Assembly: GCF_029910235.1 (NCBI RefSeq)
Contig: NZ_CP112874.1
Location: 310,001-374,000 of the forward strand
From: Pseudanabaena galeata CCNP1313
GTDB lineage: Bacteria > Cyanobacteriota > Cyanobacteriia > Pseudanabaenales > Pseudanabaenaceae
Direction: 5' to 3'
DNA: 64,000 nt
In this document: piece after piece, positions 1 through 7,654 of the stretch
How positions within the stretch are numbered: the first letter of the stretch is position 1
Layout of the letters: every line of letters begins with the position of its first letter
The notes under the pieces: model-generated
Seen by the model: only the letters and a program-made list of their open reading frames with translations
The model's database searches: none
What the model was told of the DNA's origin: nothing
Program-made: the position numbers and the translations under genes

Positions 1-574
1 AGATGATCGTAGGAATTCTATCCACGTAACATCAGTAAGTTATTTAAGTATTAGGACTTACGCAGAACATCTCACCATAAGGGCAATTCATGAATTGCTC
101 TTATGGTGTCATGAGGGTGTTAAGTCTTTTTTGCGTAAGTTCTAGAAACTATTTAAGAATTAATTTCTGCGGTTAAAAGTCCTAAGAGTTCCCATCAATC
201 TCCCTCAAAAAGAGGGAAGATTTAAATTCTCCCCCCTTAAAAAGCTACCTTGTACGCACAAGTCGGACTTACTCCCTCTAATTCCCCCTTGCAAAGGCTA
301 CCATGTACACACAAGTCTCTCTGTCTACGTTTGAGGGTTTAGATCCCCCCAGCCCTCCTTAAAAAGGGGGGATAATTTTCTTCTTCCCCCTTTTTAAGGG
401 GGATTGAGGGGGATCATTAGTAACTCACGCAATAGCTGATGACTTGTGTGCACCCCTAGCCTTAAGGGGGGATGGGTGAATCTAGACAATTCTCAAATAG
501 TTTCTTAATTATCATCTCTTCACTTTATTTTTAACACTCATTAAGGAAGAATCAAAAATAGAATAGCACTAAAA
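1..574. repeat. Gene-free mosaic of miniature repeats
   Basis: No gene is visible. Bases 1-40 carry the right end of a family A element (CCACGTAACATCAGT). Bases 52-144 are a family C element: TAGGACTTACGCA at the left, GCGTAAGTTCTA at the right and the palindrome GCAATTCATGAATTGC inside. Bases 147-243 resemble 6241-6335 (family F, starting near TTTAAGAATTA and ending in a C-rich/G-rich palindrome). The block GCTACCWTGTACRCACAAGTC occurs directly at 244-264 and 297-317 and inverted near 441-460. The rest is C-rich and G-rich palindromic sequence around CCCCCTTTTTAAGGGGG. Confidence 0.7.
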
Positions 575-1861
575 TCACCAATGATCCAACATGAAATCTT
601 GATTTTCGTTCATAAACTCAAATAGTTCCACAGCGAAAAAATTACCGATGAGCCTTGCTGGACTTCGTGATCTCTGGTATCTATCCTCTGGCATCCATCC
701 ATTAGTTGTATTATTTAGCCATTGGATATTTGACGGATATTCTGCCGTAGCGCGATCGCCTCCAGTCACATTGACCATCACTACATCATTTTTAGGGAAA
801 TTGTCATTGCGAGCCATTTTTATAATTCCTGCGATCGCAGCCGATGCAGAAAAACATGGAGAAATACCTTCATACTCCTCTACTGCTTGACGTGCTTCCC
901 GAATTTCAGCTTCACTCACCGCAATGAAAGCACCATTACTCTCTATCACAATGCGTCTGATATGAGGATAAGCCCTCGTAGGATCTCCTCGTAAAATTGA
1001 TGAAGCAATCCCCTTGGGCTTTTTTACGACATATTCTGATGCGATCGTCTCGCTATTATTAGCAAAGGCGCGAACCATTGGCGCACAGGTATCTTGTTGC
1101 ACACACAATAGCTTGGGTAGGTGCTTGATCCGTTTAAGTTGATAAAGTTCTTTAGCCGCCTTATAGTTACCATAGACTCCCATCCCACTCGATACTGCTT
1201 GTACATACCAATCTATAGTCTGAGGGATTTGCTCGCTCGCCTCCAGAAAAGTCATTTTTAGCCCCTCGCGGCGACCGATATTAAAAAATCCTCGTTCGGC
1301 AACTAATTTGTTCTCGCGAGCGAAAACCCCAGCATATGCAAAAGCATCAACGAAACTAGCATCACGCAACCCAAAATGAGTTACTTGCGAATGGTCTGCA
1401 TGTTGAACGCGGGATACAAAATTTTCGGCAGTAAATAAATAAAGATGCATTTCGGGATATGCTTGAATCTCATAGGCGTATGCAGTCGAGCTATTGCCAG
1501 TGGAAGATATACAGAACGAACGCACTCCTCGCTCATAAAGATAGGCAAGTGATACTGCCGCCATTCGATCCTTAGTAGATCTGGTGGGTAATACCGTCTC
1601 ATTCTTCAAATAAAGTGAAGGCATCCCCAGCTTTTGCCCAAGTCTGGTGGCATGAATTACAGGAGTATACCTAGCAACAGGTAAGCGATCGTGTAAACTT
1701 TCAATCGGGAGTAGCTCAGCAAAACGAATAAAAGGATTAGGCGAATCGTATAGATGTACTTTTTCTAGAGGATATTTGACATCGATCATGCCGCCACAGT
1801 CACAAAATGGATGGAATCCTGTCGTAATCTCATTTTTGCAACTAATGCACAGGTGTTTCAT
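575..1861 (-). CDS. Fold-type II PLP-dependent enzyme, threonine synthase-like
   Basis: A 428-residue protein. The N-terminus has a small zinc-ribbon-like part (CISC near residue 5, CDCGG near 20) as in many threonine synthases. The probable PLP-binding lysine is in STKDRMA near residue 97, followed by STGNSSTAYAY, equivalent to the SGNTxxA substrate loop, and a glycine-rich phosphate loop SSGMGVYGNYKAA near 225. Length fits threonine synthase-type enzymes, but these motifs are not typical of housekeeping thrC. It follows the FAD oxidoreductase by 31 bp on the same strand, so both may act on one unusual amino acid. Fold is fairly certain; substrate is unknown. Confidence 0.75.
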   Translation of the reverse strand: MKHLCISCKNEITTGFHPFCDCGGMIDVKYPLEKVHLYDSPNPFIRFAELLPIESLHDRLPVARYTPVIHATRLGQKLGMPSLYLKNETVLPTRSTKDRMAAVSLAYLYERGVRSFCISSTGNSSTAYAYEIQAYPEMHLYLFTAENFVSRVQHADHSQVTHFGLRDASFVDAFAYAGVFARENKLVAERGFFNIGRREGLKMTFLEASEQIPQTIDWYVQAVSSGMGVYGNYKAAKELYQLKRIKHLPKLLCVQQDTCAPMVRAFANNSETIASEYVVKKPKGIASSILRGDPTRAYPHIRRIVIESNGAFIAVSEAEIREARQAVEEYEGISPCFSASAAIAGIIKMARNDNFPKNDVVMVNVTGGDRATAEYPSNIQWLNNTTNGWMPEDRYQRSRSPARLIGNFFAVELFEFMNENQDFMLDHW

Positions 1862-1892
1862 TTATATCTCTGTAATATATCTCTGTAAATAG

Positions 1893-3065
1893 CTAAGTTA
1901 AAAATAGTGAGATGTTAGCGTAATGATGATCGGAGCCAAGCGCCTTTCTTCCTTCTTGTCCTATCAAAAAGGAATCAACAGACAACTTTGTTTTTCCCTC
2001 CATCAGCAAATCCCGAATTACTTGGGCAATTCCCACGCTCAGTAATACGCCTTTGTTGCCTCCACCGTTAGCAAGATAGGCATTTTGCCATTTATGGACA
2101 CGACCCACGAGCGGTAATCCTGAACTCGTCATGGGACGTAACCCAACTACATGTTCCAGCAGTCTAGCCTCTCTAATTTCGGGAATAATCTGTGCTGCCT
2201 GATTAAGCATAGATTCTCTATTTTTGAGCGAAGGAGACAAGTCAAAACCACTGCGTTCAAAAGTCCCTCCTACCCATACTTGGTTTTTGCGTCTTTTATA
2301 AAGACAACTTGCTCCCCAAGTAAAGTCATAGTCCAATGGTTTCCCAGATAATTGCATGAGCAAAAGCTCCCCTTTTACTGGTTCTATATCAATATCAATA
2401 TCAATATCGAGACAAGCTTTAGTCTCACCTAACCATGGGCCAGTTGCGAAGATGATCTCATCACAGGCGAATCTATCCTGATAAGTTTCGACCCCTGTAA
2501 TGCGATCGCCCTTCTTGACGACCCCTAAAACTGCGTCATAAACATATTTAGCCCCAAGACGTTCGGCTCCCTGAGCTAAAGACATCGTAAGTAGATAACT
2601 ATCTACAGCAAGACTCCCCTTAGTGAGAATCCCAAAACGAACATTTTGGCTCAAACGAGGCTCTATTTGATGAAGGGCTTCAACATCTAATTCTTCAGCA
2701 GAAAAGCCCTCAGTATTAGTAAATAAATCAGTAGTTTTTTTTAATGAATTCTTTTTAGACTCATCTAATTCTAGTAGAATGCGATGTGAAGGGAGCAAAT
2801 CATAATGGGCACTTTTTAGCTCTGCTAATCCTATGGCGATCGCTTGATGCAAGCGAAATGATTCTAATGCAAATGGGAGTAAGGCTGAGGGTGTTCCATG
2901 GAGCGGATTTAAATTGCCTGCATTTTTACTAGATGCATTTGCTCCAATCGAAAGCGCTTCAAATAGTGTGACATCGAACCCATCCCGAGCAAGTACATAG
3001 GCGATCGCTGCTCCAAAGATCCCACCACCTACAATCGCGATTTTGCGTTTAGAAAATTCACTCAT
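1893..3065 (-). CDS. FAD-dependent oxidoreductase, DAO (glycine/D-amino acid oxidase) family
   Basis: A 390-residue protein. It opens with a dinucleotide-binding fold (IAIVGGGIFGAAIAYVLA, then an acidic residue in TLFEA). The C-terminal FAD signature is LRPMTSSGLPLVGR followed by NGGGNKGVLLSVG. These are the hallmarks of the DAO superfamily (glycine oxidase, DadA, ThiO), which oxidise amines of amino acids. The start codon abuts the stop of the upstream secreted-protein gene, so the two are probably translationally coupled. A (DI)4 run near residue 225 is coded by a 6-bp microsatellite. The substrate cannot be read from the sequence; the PLP enzyme downstream suggests amino-acid metabolism. 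Confidence 0.82.
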   Translation of the reverse strand: MSEFSKRKIAIVGGGIFGAAIAYVLARDGFDVTLFEALSIGANASSKNAGNLNPLHGTPSALLPFALESFRLHQAIAIGLAELKSAHYDLLPSHRILLELDESKKNSLKKTTDLFTNTEGFSAEELDVEALHQIEPRLSQNVRFGILTKGSLAVDSYLLTMSLAQGAERLGAKYVYDAVLGVVKKGDRITGVETYQDRFACDEIIFATGPWLGETKACLDIDIDIDIEPVKGELLLMQLSGKPLDYDFTWGASCLYKRRKNQVWVGGTFERSGFDLSPSLKNRESMLNQAAQIIPEIREARLLEHVVGLRPMTSSGLPLVGRVHKWQNAYLANGGGNKGVLLSVGIAQVIRDLLMEGKTKLSVDSFLIGQEGRKALGSDHHYANISLFLT

Positions 3066-3725
3066 TTATTTTGCTCTTAGCTTGGTAATCTCTTTAGCAG
3101 GCGCATTAACCTGTTCTATCATTAAAGATTTACCTTCGAGAAATTGAAGAATTGTCGCTAGCTCTTCATTAGTCAGTTTAGCTCTACCAACTAAGATTAC
3201 CCTGTTAATAGAGGGGACTTCAGACATGTAAGTCCTGAATGATTTAGTAAGCTCATCTTTTTCGTCGGCGATAGCGAACACAGATTTTGCAGGCTTAATT
3301 ACCTTTTCTGCTAGACCTCCTGGGATCAAAGTTTTTGAAGGCTTTTCGATCTGGTCACTCATCTCTTCCATAGTGAGATTAGCTTGGAGATCAGGAATCT
3401 CTTTAGCATAACTAGGTAGTTGGATTAATCTATTAATTGGTGATACTTCTTCACCCTTCACATGAATAAAAATATTTTGAACCTTAGGATTGCTAACTTC
3501 CTTAGCAATCTCTCCTATGGACAAATCTAGCCTCTGCAAACGATCTAATAAGTTTGTCTCTGATTGAGTTATACCACTGATGTTATTTTGATTACTGATT
3601 TGGGTAACATTAGTACTAAGGTTACTAACAGTCGATAAAGTCATATTTTGAGCCGATGCTCTACTCGCAGATACTAAAATATACATAGCTATCAAGTAGC
3701 TAAAAGATGCTTTTTTAGTTAACAT
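3066..3725 (-). CDS. Exported protein of unknown function, first gene of a three-gene operon
   Basis: A 219-residue protein that I do not recognise. The N-terminus is a Sec signal peptide (KK, then a hydrophobic stretch, cleavage near ASAQ at residue 26). The mature part is rich in Asn, Ser and Leu, with predicted helical segments (LLDRLQRLDLSIGEIAKEV) and no cysteines. The C-terminal third (INRVILVGRAKLTNEELATILQFLEGKS) looks like a small alpha/beta unit. Its stop codon touches the start of the FAD oxidoreductase. A role as a periplasmic or cell-surface partner of the two downstream enzymes would be speculation. Confidence 0.6.
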   Translation of the reverse strand: MLTKKASFSYLIAMYILVSASRASAQNMTLSTVSNLSTNVTQISNQNNISGITQSETNLLDRLQRLDLSIGEIAKEVSNPKVQNIFIHVKGEEVSPINRLIQLPSYAKEIPDLQANLTMEEMSDQIEKPSKTLIPGGLAEKVIKPAKSVFAIADEKDELTKSFRTYMSEVPSINRVILVGRAKLTNEELATILQFLEGKSLMIEQVNAPAKEITKLRAK

Positions 3726-4021
3726 TTATTTGTCCATAGAAGCAGTTTATCTGAACATCCACTTGTCCAGATTTTCGCAGTTTTTAAATCAAACCAAAGA
3801 ATTGGCACAACTTACAATAAGTGCGCCTTAGCTCTTTACCCACCCGTTAGATAAAAATCTTCTAAACGCTGCAATACAATGGCTTAAAAAGCCTGTAGAT
3901 GTTTTAATTGAATAGAGAGATACTGCAAAGAGTTATGTATAAAATACATAAAAATAGTTATCAAACAACCTATAAACTAGATTGAATTTTTTGGTATTCC
4001 CACCCGTTTTTGAATGGTCAC

Positions 4022-4058
4022 GAATCTTAATTTATTGCTTTGCAATAAATTAAGATTC
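4022..4058. terminator. 17-bp perfect AT-rich hairpin
   Basis: The arms 4022-4038 and 4042-4058 are exactly complementary around a TTT loop. It lies about 15 nt after the second CCCACCCGTT motif and could end a short transcript starting near 3983. There is only a weak T-run behind it, so terminator function is an inference. Confidence 0.4.
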
Positions 4059-4773
4059 TATTTGATTCTGGCTAATTGTCTTTTAAAAAGAAAATAAAAT
4101 AAAAAGACAATCATATTTTGTGATGGAATATACACAACTGCCTAAATAAATAAGAGTCTCCTCCTTTATAATCTTTATTTCGCAATACCCACCCGTTAAA
4201 ACTTTACTTACTATGTAGCAAGCCATTATCAATTTATCATAGATTTTGAAAATAGCAACTACTTAGTTTATTTCAATCATTTAGATAATTGCCAAGGCAA
4301 TGGTTAGTCAAATCGCGAGGGGGTAATCCGCGCAATGATAGTAACTCCAGCCTAAAAAAAGTCGATGCTCTGTCCAACTACCATAGCTGTTCAGCATGGC
4401 ATCTTTGTCCATCCGTAAACCATCGGATCTATACAATTAAAATATTCATGTTTGAATGCTTTTTCTGATTTTTTATAATATATTTTGTGATACATTATAA
4501 AATATATTTTTGTTCAATTAATTAGCAAATTCGGGGGGGACTCGATTTTGTATAGATATTGCCATTCCCGTTAGGACAAAATCAAGAACCAAAGAAGAGT
4601 TGTGGCACTTTGCACCTCAACTCTCTTTTGAATTGTATGTCCTGATACACTTGGCTATTTCTATTCACCCAGATAGATAATAAAAATAACCTTGATACGA
4701 AGATGTTATAGCGATCGCCTAAAATCAGAATCCTCGAAAAAAGCAATTAGAATTTCTTAGTTTTTTGCGATTT

Positions 4774-4834
4774 AATAAAGAACCAGATTTTAGTGGCGCG
4801 GCGAAGCCGCGCCACTAAAATCTGGTTCTTTATT
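4774..4834. repeat. 28-bp perfect palindrome with 5-nt loop
   Basis: Arms 4774-4801 and 4807-4834 are fully complementary. The apex is GCGCGG-CGAAG-CCGCGC. It belongs to the genome-wide class of long intergenic palindromes whose outer arms are unique to the site. It directly abuts a family A element. Confidence 0.85.
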
Positions 4835-4836
4835 TT

Positions 4837-4990
4837 AACTGATGTTATGTGGAAGCTTCTAAGCCCCTCACCCCTAGCCCCTAGCCCAAAGGGAGAGGGG
4901 AACAAGAATTCTCTGGGTTTTGCTCCCCCTCTCCTAGAGAGGAGAGGGGGCTGGGGGGTGAGGGAAATCTTCATTTCACATAGCATCAGT
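4837..4990. repeat. Family A miniature inverted-repeat element
   Basis: The ends are inverted: AACTGATGTTATGTGGAAG on the left and TTTCACATAGCATCAGT on the right. The interior is C-rich then G-rich (CCCCTCACCCCTAGCCCC and its complement near GGGGGGTGAGGG). A second full copy is at 13592-13745, and right-end pieces are at 1-40 and 16661-16685. It codes for nothing, so it is a MITE-like element. Confidence 0.75.
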
Positions 4991-5149
4991 AATAATATCT
5001 ACAAAAAGACAATTATCTGTTCCTTTAGTTCTTCCTAAGCAATACTTATCTCCAAAATCCGAATAAATCTTATAGATCTCTTGCAAATTGGAATTACTTG
5101 AAGTATATTAATCGTGGGAATAGGAAATAAACTTAAAGTGCTATAGCTA

Positions 5150-5521
5150 ATGAAAAATGTCAAACAAGCTACAAAGCTCAGCAAATCTCAGAATGGAAAA
5201 ACTATCCAACTTTTTATAGTATTAATTATATTGACAATTGGAGAATCCAAAATCTTTTCTTCACTAGTACTAGCACAAAGCAATGCTGTTGGTCTTGCTA
5301 TCTCAGAAAGTAATAAGGTAGCCTCAGCTACAGCTACCTATGAAGATTCTGGAAATCCAAATGTGAAAATTAATGCTACATCTAATGATGTGAAAATTAA
5401 TATTACGCCTAATGATACCTCTACTAAAGATTTGACAATTAACAATAATGATTTGTTATTTGAGGATGATCTAATAGAAACAGATACTTCTTTAATTGAT
5501 TTATTAGTTGATTTAGATTAG
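5150..5521 (+). CDS. Small exported acidic protein of unknown function
   Basis: A 123-residue protein I do not recognise. A basic start (KNVKQATKLSKSQNGK) precedes a hydrophobic stretch (IQLFIVLIILTIGES) and a likely signal peptidase site around VLAQS, residue 42. The mature part is rich in Asn, Thr and Asp with an imperfect internal repeat (NVKINATSNDVKINITPND) and ends in a strongly acidic tail (DDLIETDTSLIDLLVDLD). The first ATG is used. It stands alone between repeats, 142 bp ahead of the next gene. An exported, possibly calcium-binding or adhesive role is only a guess. Confidence 0.5.
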   Translation: MKNVKQATKLSKSQNGKTIQLFIVLIILTIGESKIFSSLVLAQSNAVGLAISESNKVASATATYEDSGNPNVKINATSNDVKINITPNDTSTKDLTINNNDLLFEDDLIETDTSLIDLLVDLD

Positions 5522-5669
5522 GAAATCCTCTTAGAGTCTGATTTTTAAATATAAATCTTTCTCAGTATATTTCATGTCATTGATAACAGGTTGCTTAGAA
5601 AAACTAAGTAACGAAAGAAACATTTTAAACAGCAAAATATAAATTTTCAACTCCCCTGCTATATTGCTT

Positions 5670-6206
5670 ATGGATAATATATCTGAAACAGAGTTATTTA
5701 CTATAGAGGTAGAATACGATAATGAAAATTTATCGATTGATATCTACAACTCCATAATTAAAACTGTTACTGAATTTAATGGTTTGCAACTGCTCCTCAT
5801 TTCTGGAGATGGTCAATTGCCTATAAAAGAAAGAAATATGTCAGATTCTCCACTATCTATATCATATGTATTGAGTTGTAAGAATCAAGTTTCTAAGCTA
5901 ATTGCGGCTGGTGAATATAGCTCAGCATTTCTATCCCTATGGCAATTTGCTGAGCATTTAATGGAAAGACTCACAAAACAAACACCGATACCAACAGAGA
6001 GTGTATCGAGTATTTTGATGATTCATCATCTCTATCAACAGTCTATAATCTCTCTGGAACAATTTGAAATTGCGATCCATCTAAATTCCCTTCAGGATAG
6101 ATTATCTAAGAAATATTCTAAAAATCTAGATATAAAACAAGACATAGATAAACTATGGGATCTAGTCGATGATTTTATTGCCTTAGAAGTTCGAGGCTAT
6201 CCATAG
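5670..6206 (+). CDS. Hypothetical cytoplasmic protein, helical C-terminal half
   Basis: About 178 residues from the ATG at 5670; a TTG at 5664 in the same frame is a less likely start. The N-terminal half is mixed alpha/beta with an acidic strand region (IEVEYDNENLSIDIYNSI, QLLLISGDGQ). The C-terminal half from residue 75 is all helical (LIAAGEYSSAFLSLWQFAEHLMERL). That amphipathic pattern resembles HEPN or DUF4145-type helical bundles, but the RxxxxH motif of active HEPN RNases is absent. No partner gene is adjacent. I cannot assign a function. Confidence 0.55.
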   Translation: MDNISETELFTIEVEYDNENLSIDIYNSIIKTVTEFNGLQLLLISGDGQLPIKERNMSDSPLSISYVLSCKNQVSKLIAAGEYSSAFLSLWQFAEHLMERLTKQTPIPTESVSSILMIHHLYQQSIISLEQFEIAIHLNSLQDRLSKKYSKNLDIKQDIDKLWDLVDDFIALEVRGYP

Positions 6207-6240
6207 AAATATAGAAAGCCTAAAATGAAGATGTGTAAGA

Positions 6241-6345
6241 AACCATTTAAGAATTACTTGCTGTGGTCAAAAGTTCTATGAGATCCCCCTCAATCCCCCT
6301 TAAAAAGAGAATTTGAATTCTCCCCCCTTTTTAAGGGGGGCTGGG
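6241..6345. repeat. Family F repeat copy
   Basis: This resembles bases 147-243: a shared start (TTTAAGAATTA, then CTGYGGT, AAAAGT) leads into C-rich and G-rich palindromic sequence (CCCCCTTTTTAAGGGGG). It runs directly into the remnant gene at 6341, so its insertion may have removed that gene's front. Confidence 0.5.
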
Positions 6346-6538
6346 ATCGAAACTGATTCAAGATGTACTAACCCCAGAACAACAAGCAACGTTTACTGCG
6401 GAATTAAAAAAGGGCGATCGCATTGCTGCTTGGCGACCAATGAACCTCTCGAAAGCACAAAGGGAAATCATCATTGCCATCGATAAGAGTGCTAGAGAGG
6501 AAACCTTAGAGATTCTGACTGCTAGTATTCCGAAATGA
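6341..6538 (+). pseudogene. C-terminal remnant of a Spy/CpxP-like periplasmic protein
   Basis: An open frame of about 65 codons ends at TGA 6536-6538 and has no start; an in-frame stop lies at 6332 inside the family F repeat. The translation contains LTPEQQATFTAELKKGDRI and, later, LSKAQREIIIAIDKS. Such LTPEQ...F helices are typical of the Spy/CpxP-like proteins common in cyanobacteria. The codon pattern, including a GCGATCGC across Asp-Arg, looks like former coding sequence. It is most simply a gene whose 5' part was lost when the repeat inserted. A frame that open could also arise by chance. Confidence 0.45.
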
Positions 6539-6752
6539 CTCTTGTTAATAACTCCAAACATTTAATTGGCAAAGCTATATAAATCGCTTTCAAACTCCCG
6601 TCAAAATCAATCTCAAGATCTACTAACTCTCCTGGGATTATTGGCATCAAACTGCGATAAATACTGGCAGAAAATTTATAAACTTTACCGCATTTAGTGC
6701 GAACATAGCCTTGCTGAGATTCGATACTATACTGAACAATTCTACCTTCCAT
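6522..6752 (-). CDS. Small cold-shock-like (OB-fold) protein
   Basis: About 76 residues from the ATG at 6752, which has GGAG upstream; a TTG two codons earlier is less likely. The pattern MEGRIVQYSIESQQGYVRTK, then KVYKFSASIYRS, GELVDLEIDFDGSLKAIY matches the strand order of a cold-shock domain (short turn, glycine-aromatic motif, 'G..V.F.id' strand). The RNP motifs of true CspA proteins are not conserved, so nucleic-acid binding is uncertain. Its 3' end overlaps the remnant gene on the other strand by 17 bp. Confidence 0.55.
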   Translation of the reverse strand: MEGRIVQYSIESQQGYVRTKCGKVYKFSASIYRSLMPIIPGELVDLEIDFDGSLKAIYIALPIKCLELLTRVISEY

Positions 6753-6758
6753 ATCCAA

Positions 6759-7654
6759 ATCTCCGAATTAAGATATTATCCTTATATAATTGACAACATA
6801 AAGTTTATTAGATTTTCTTTTATCTATTTCTCAATTGAGATTTTCTTAGCTATTGAATTTCGCCATTAGCCCTAGACAATATTTTGACTAACTCTCATCT
6901 TAATTTTACTTTGGGTTATTTCTAAAGATAGTGCTTACCAAAAAAAACAGTAGCGCCCTAGATTCAAAGTTGTAAGCGGAAAGTTATACATTTGGGATAT
7001 CTAAGGCAATCACGGCTATAACAAGTTACGCAACAGTGAAAGACTCTGTAACAATCGTAAACATGATTTTTTGTTAATAAAAAATAACTGCTAAAAATAA
7101 ATAAGTTTATACGTCCCTATTCCTAAGAAAAGTGACGCAAAACAAAAATAAATTAACAGAGTAATGACAATTTTAATAAATACAGCACTCTTTTAATAAG
7201 GTGTCCCCACCCGTAGGATAAACTTTCTAACTTTGTTAAGTAAGTATTTCTACAGTTCTCAACATGTAGCAAGTTTTGCATTATTTGAATTGTATTCCTA
7301 TTCCCAGAAGCAAGTTTAGCATGAATATTTGAATTACACAACCTTCTAATTCAAATATTTTCGCAATGCTTAGCTTTACTAGAAAAAGCCACAGGGTTTT
7401 CTTCCATTATCAAAGATCATTGTCTTTTGGAATGTTGAAGCCACAGGCTCAAATAGTTTTATGGTCACTCTGTTTATTTCTGCCATTGTTCGGATCTCTA
7501 TGCGTTGCATTTCATCCTTGAACTGGCTGCGAAATTATTGTATGTGGTAAAGGCAAGAATTGAGTAGCGGCGTGGAGCGCCACCAACCAATTCTTGCCTT
7601 TACCACATACAACAGCGATCCATTGCGAGGTTTGGGTAAAATAGCTAAAACCCC
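6759..7654. other. Gene-free leader of the kinase gene
   Basis: No gene is supported. A fourth CCCACCCGT is at 7206-7214, just after TAATAA (7194-7199). Some 110 nt later is a 13-bp AT-rich hairpin around 7323-7358 followed by TTTTC. The third and fourth motif units also share TGTAGCAAG further downstream. Arms of 25 bp at 7538-7562 and 7588-7612 form a perfect palindrome with an imperfect GGCG-rich apex, 42 bp before the kinase start. Confidence 0.5.
7538..7612. repeat. 25-bp perfect palindrome upstream of the hybrid kinase
   Basis: Arms 7538-7562 and 7588-7612 are exactly complementary. The 25-nt centre contains GCGGCGTGGAGCGCC, an imperfect version of the usual GGCG apex. In RNA it would form a large hairpin in the kinase leader or terminate upstream transcripts. 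Confidence 0.8.

Larger units (their letters stand above)
3726..5149. other. 1.4-kb gene-free region with three CCCACCCGTT units and palindromes
   Basis: No convincing gene. The decamer CCCACCCGTT occurs at 3839-3848, 3999-4008 and 4188-4197, each 15-25 nt after an AT-rich -10-like hexamer (TACAAT 3813, TATAAA 3971, TATAAT 4167). A 17-bp perfect hairpin lies at 4022-4058 and a U-rich one at 4074-4111. A diverged family E element covers about 4548-4665. A 28-bp perfect palindrome is at 4774-4834 and a family A element at 4837-4990. The layout would fit tandem small RNA genes. Confidence 0.5.

Noticed and set aside
3839-4197. CRISPR array
   Set aside because: The CCCACCCGTT units are only 10 bp long, are spaced irregularly (160 and 189 bp) and lack repeat-spacer structure.
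4793-5038. Open frames of about 80 codons on both strands
   Set aside because: They read through the 28-bp palindrome and a family A element, and translate low-complexity C-rich and G-rich repeat sequence.
7153-7341. 62-codon minus-strand frame
   Set aside because: AT-rich, no ribosome site, and covers the fourth CCCACCCGT unit.
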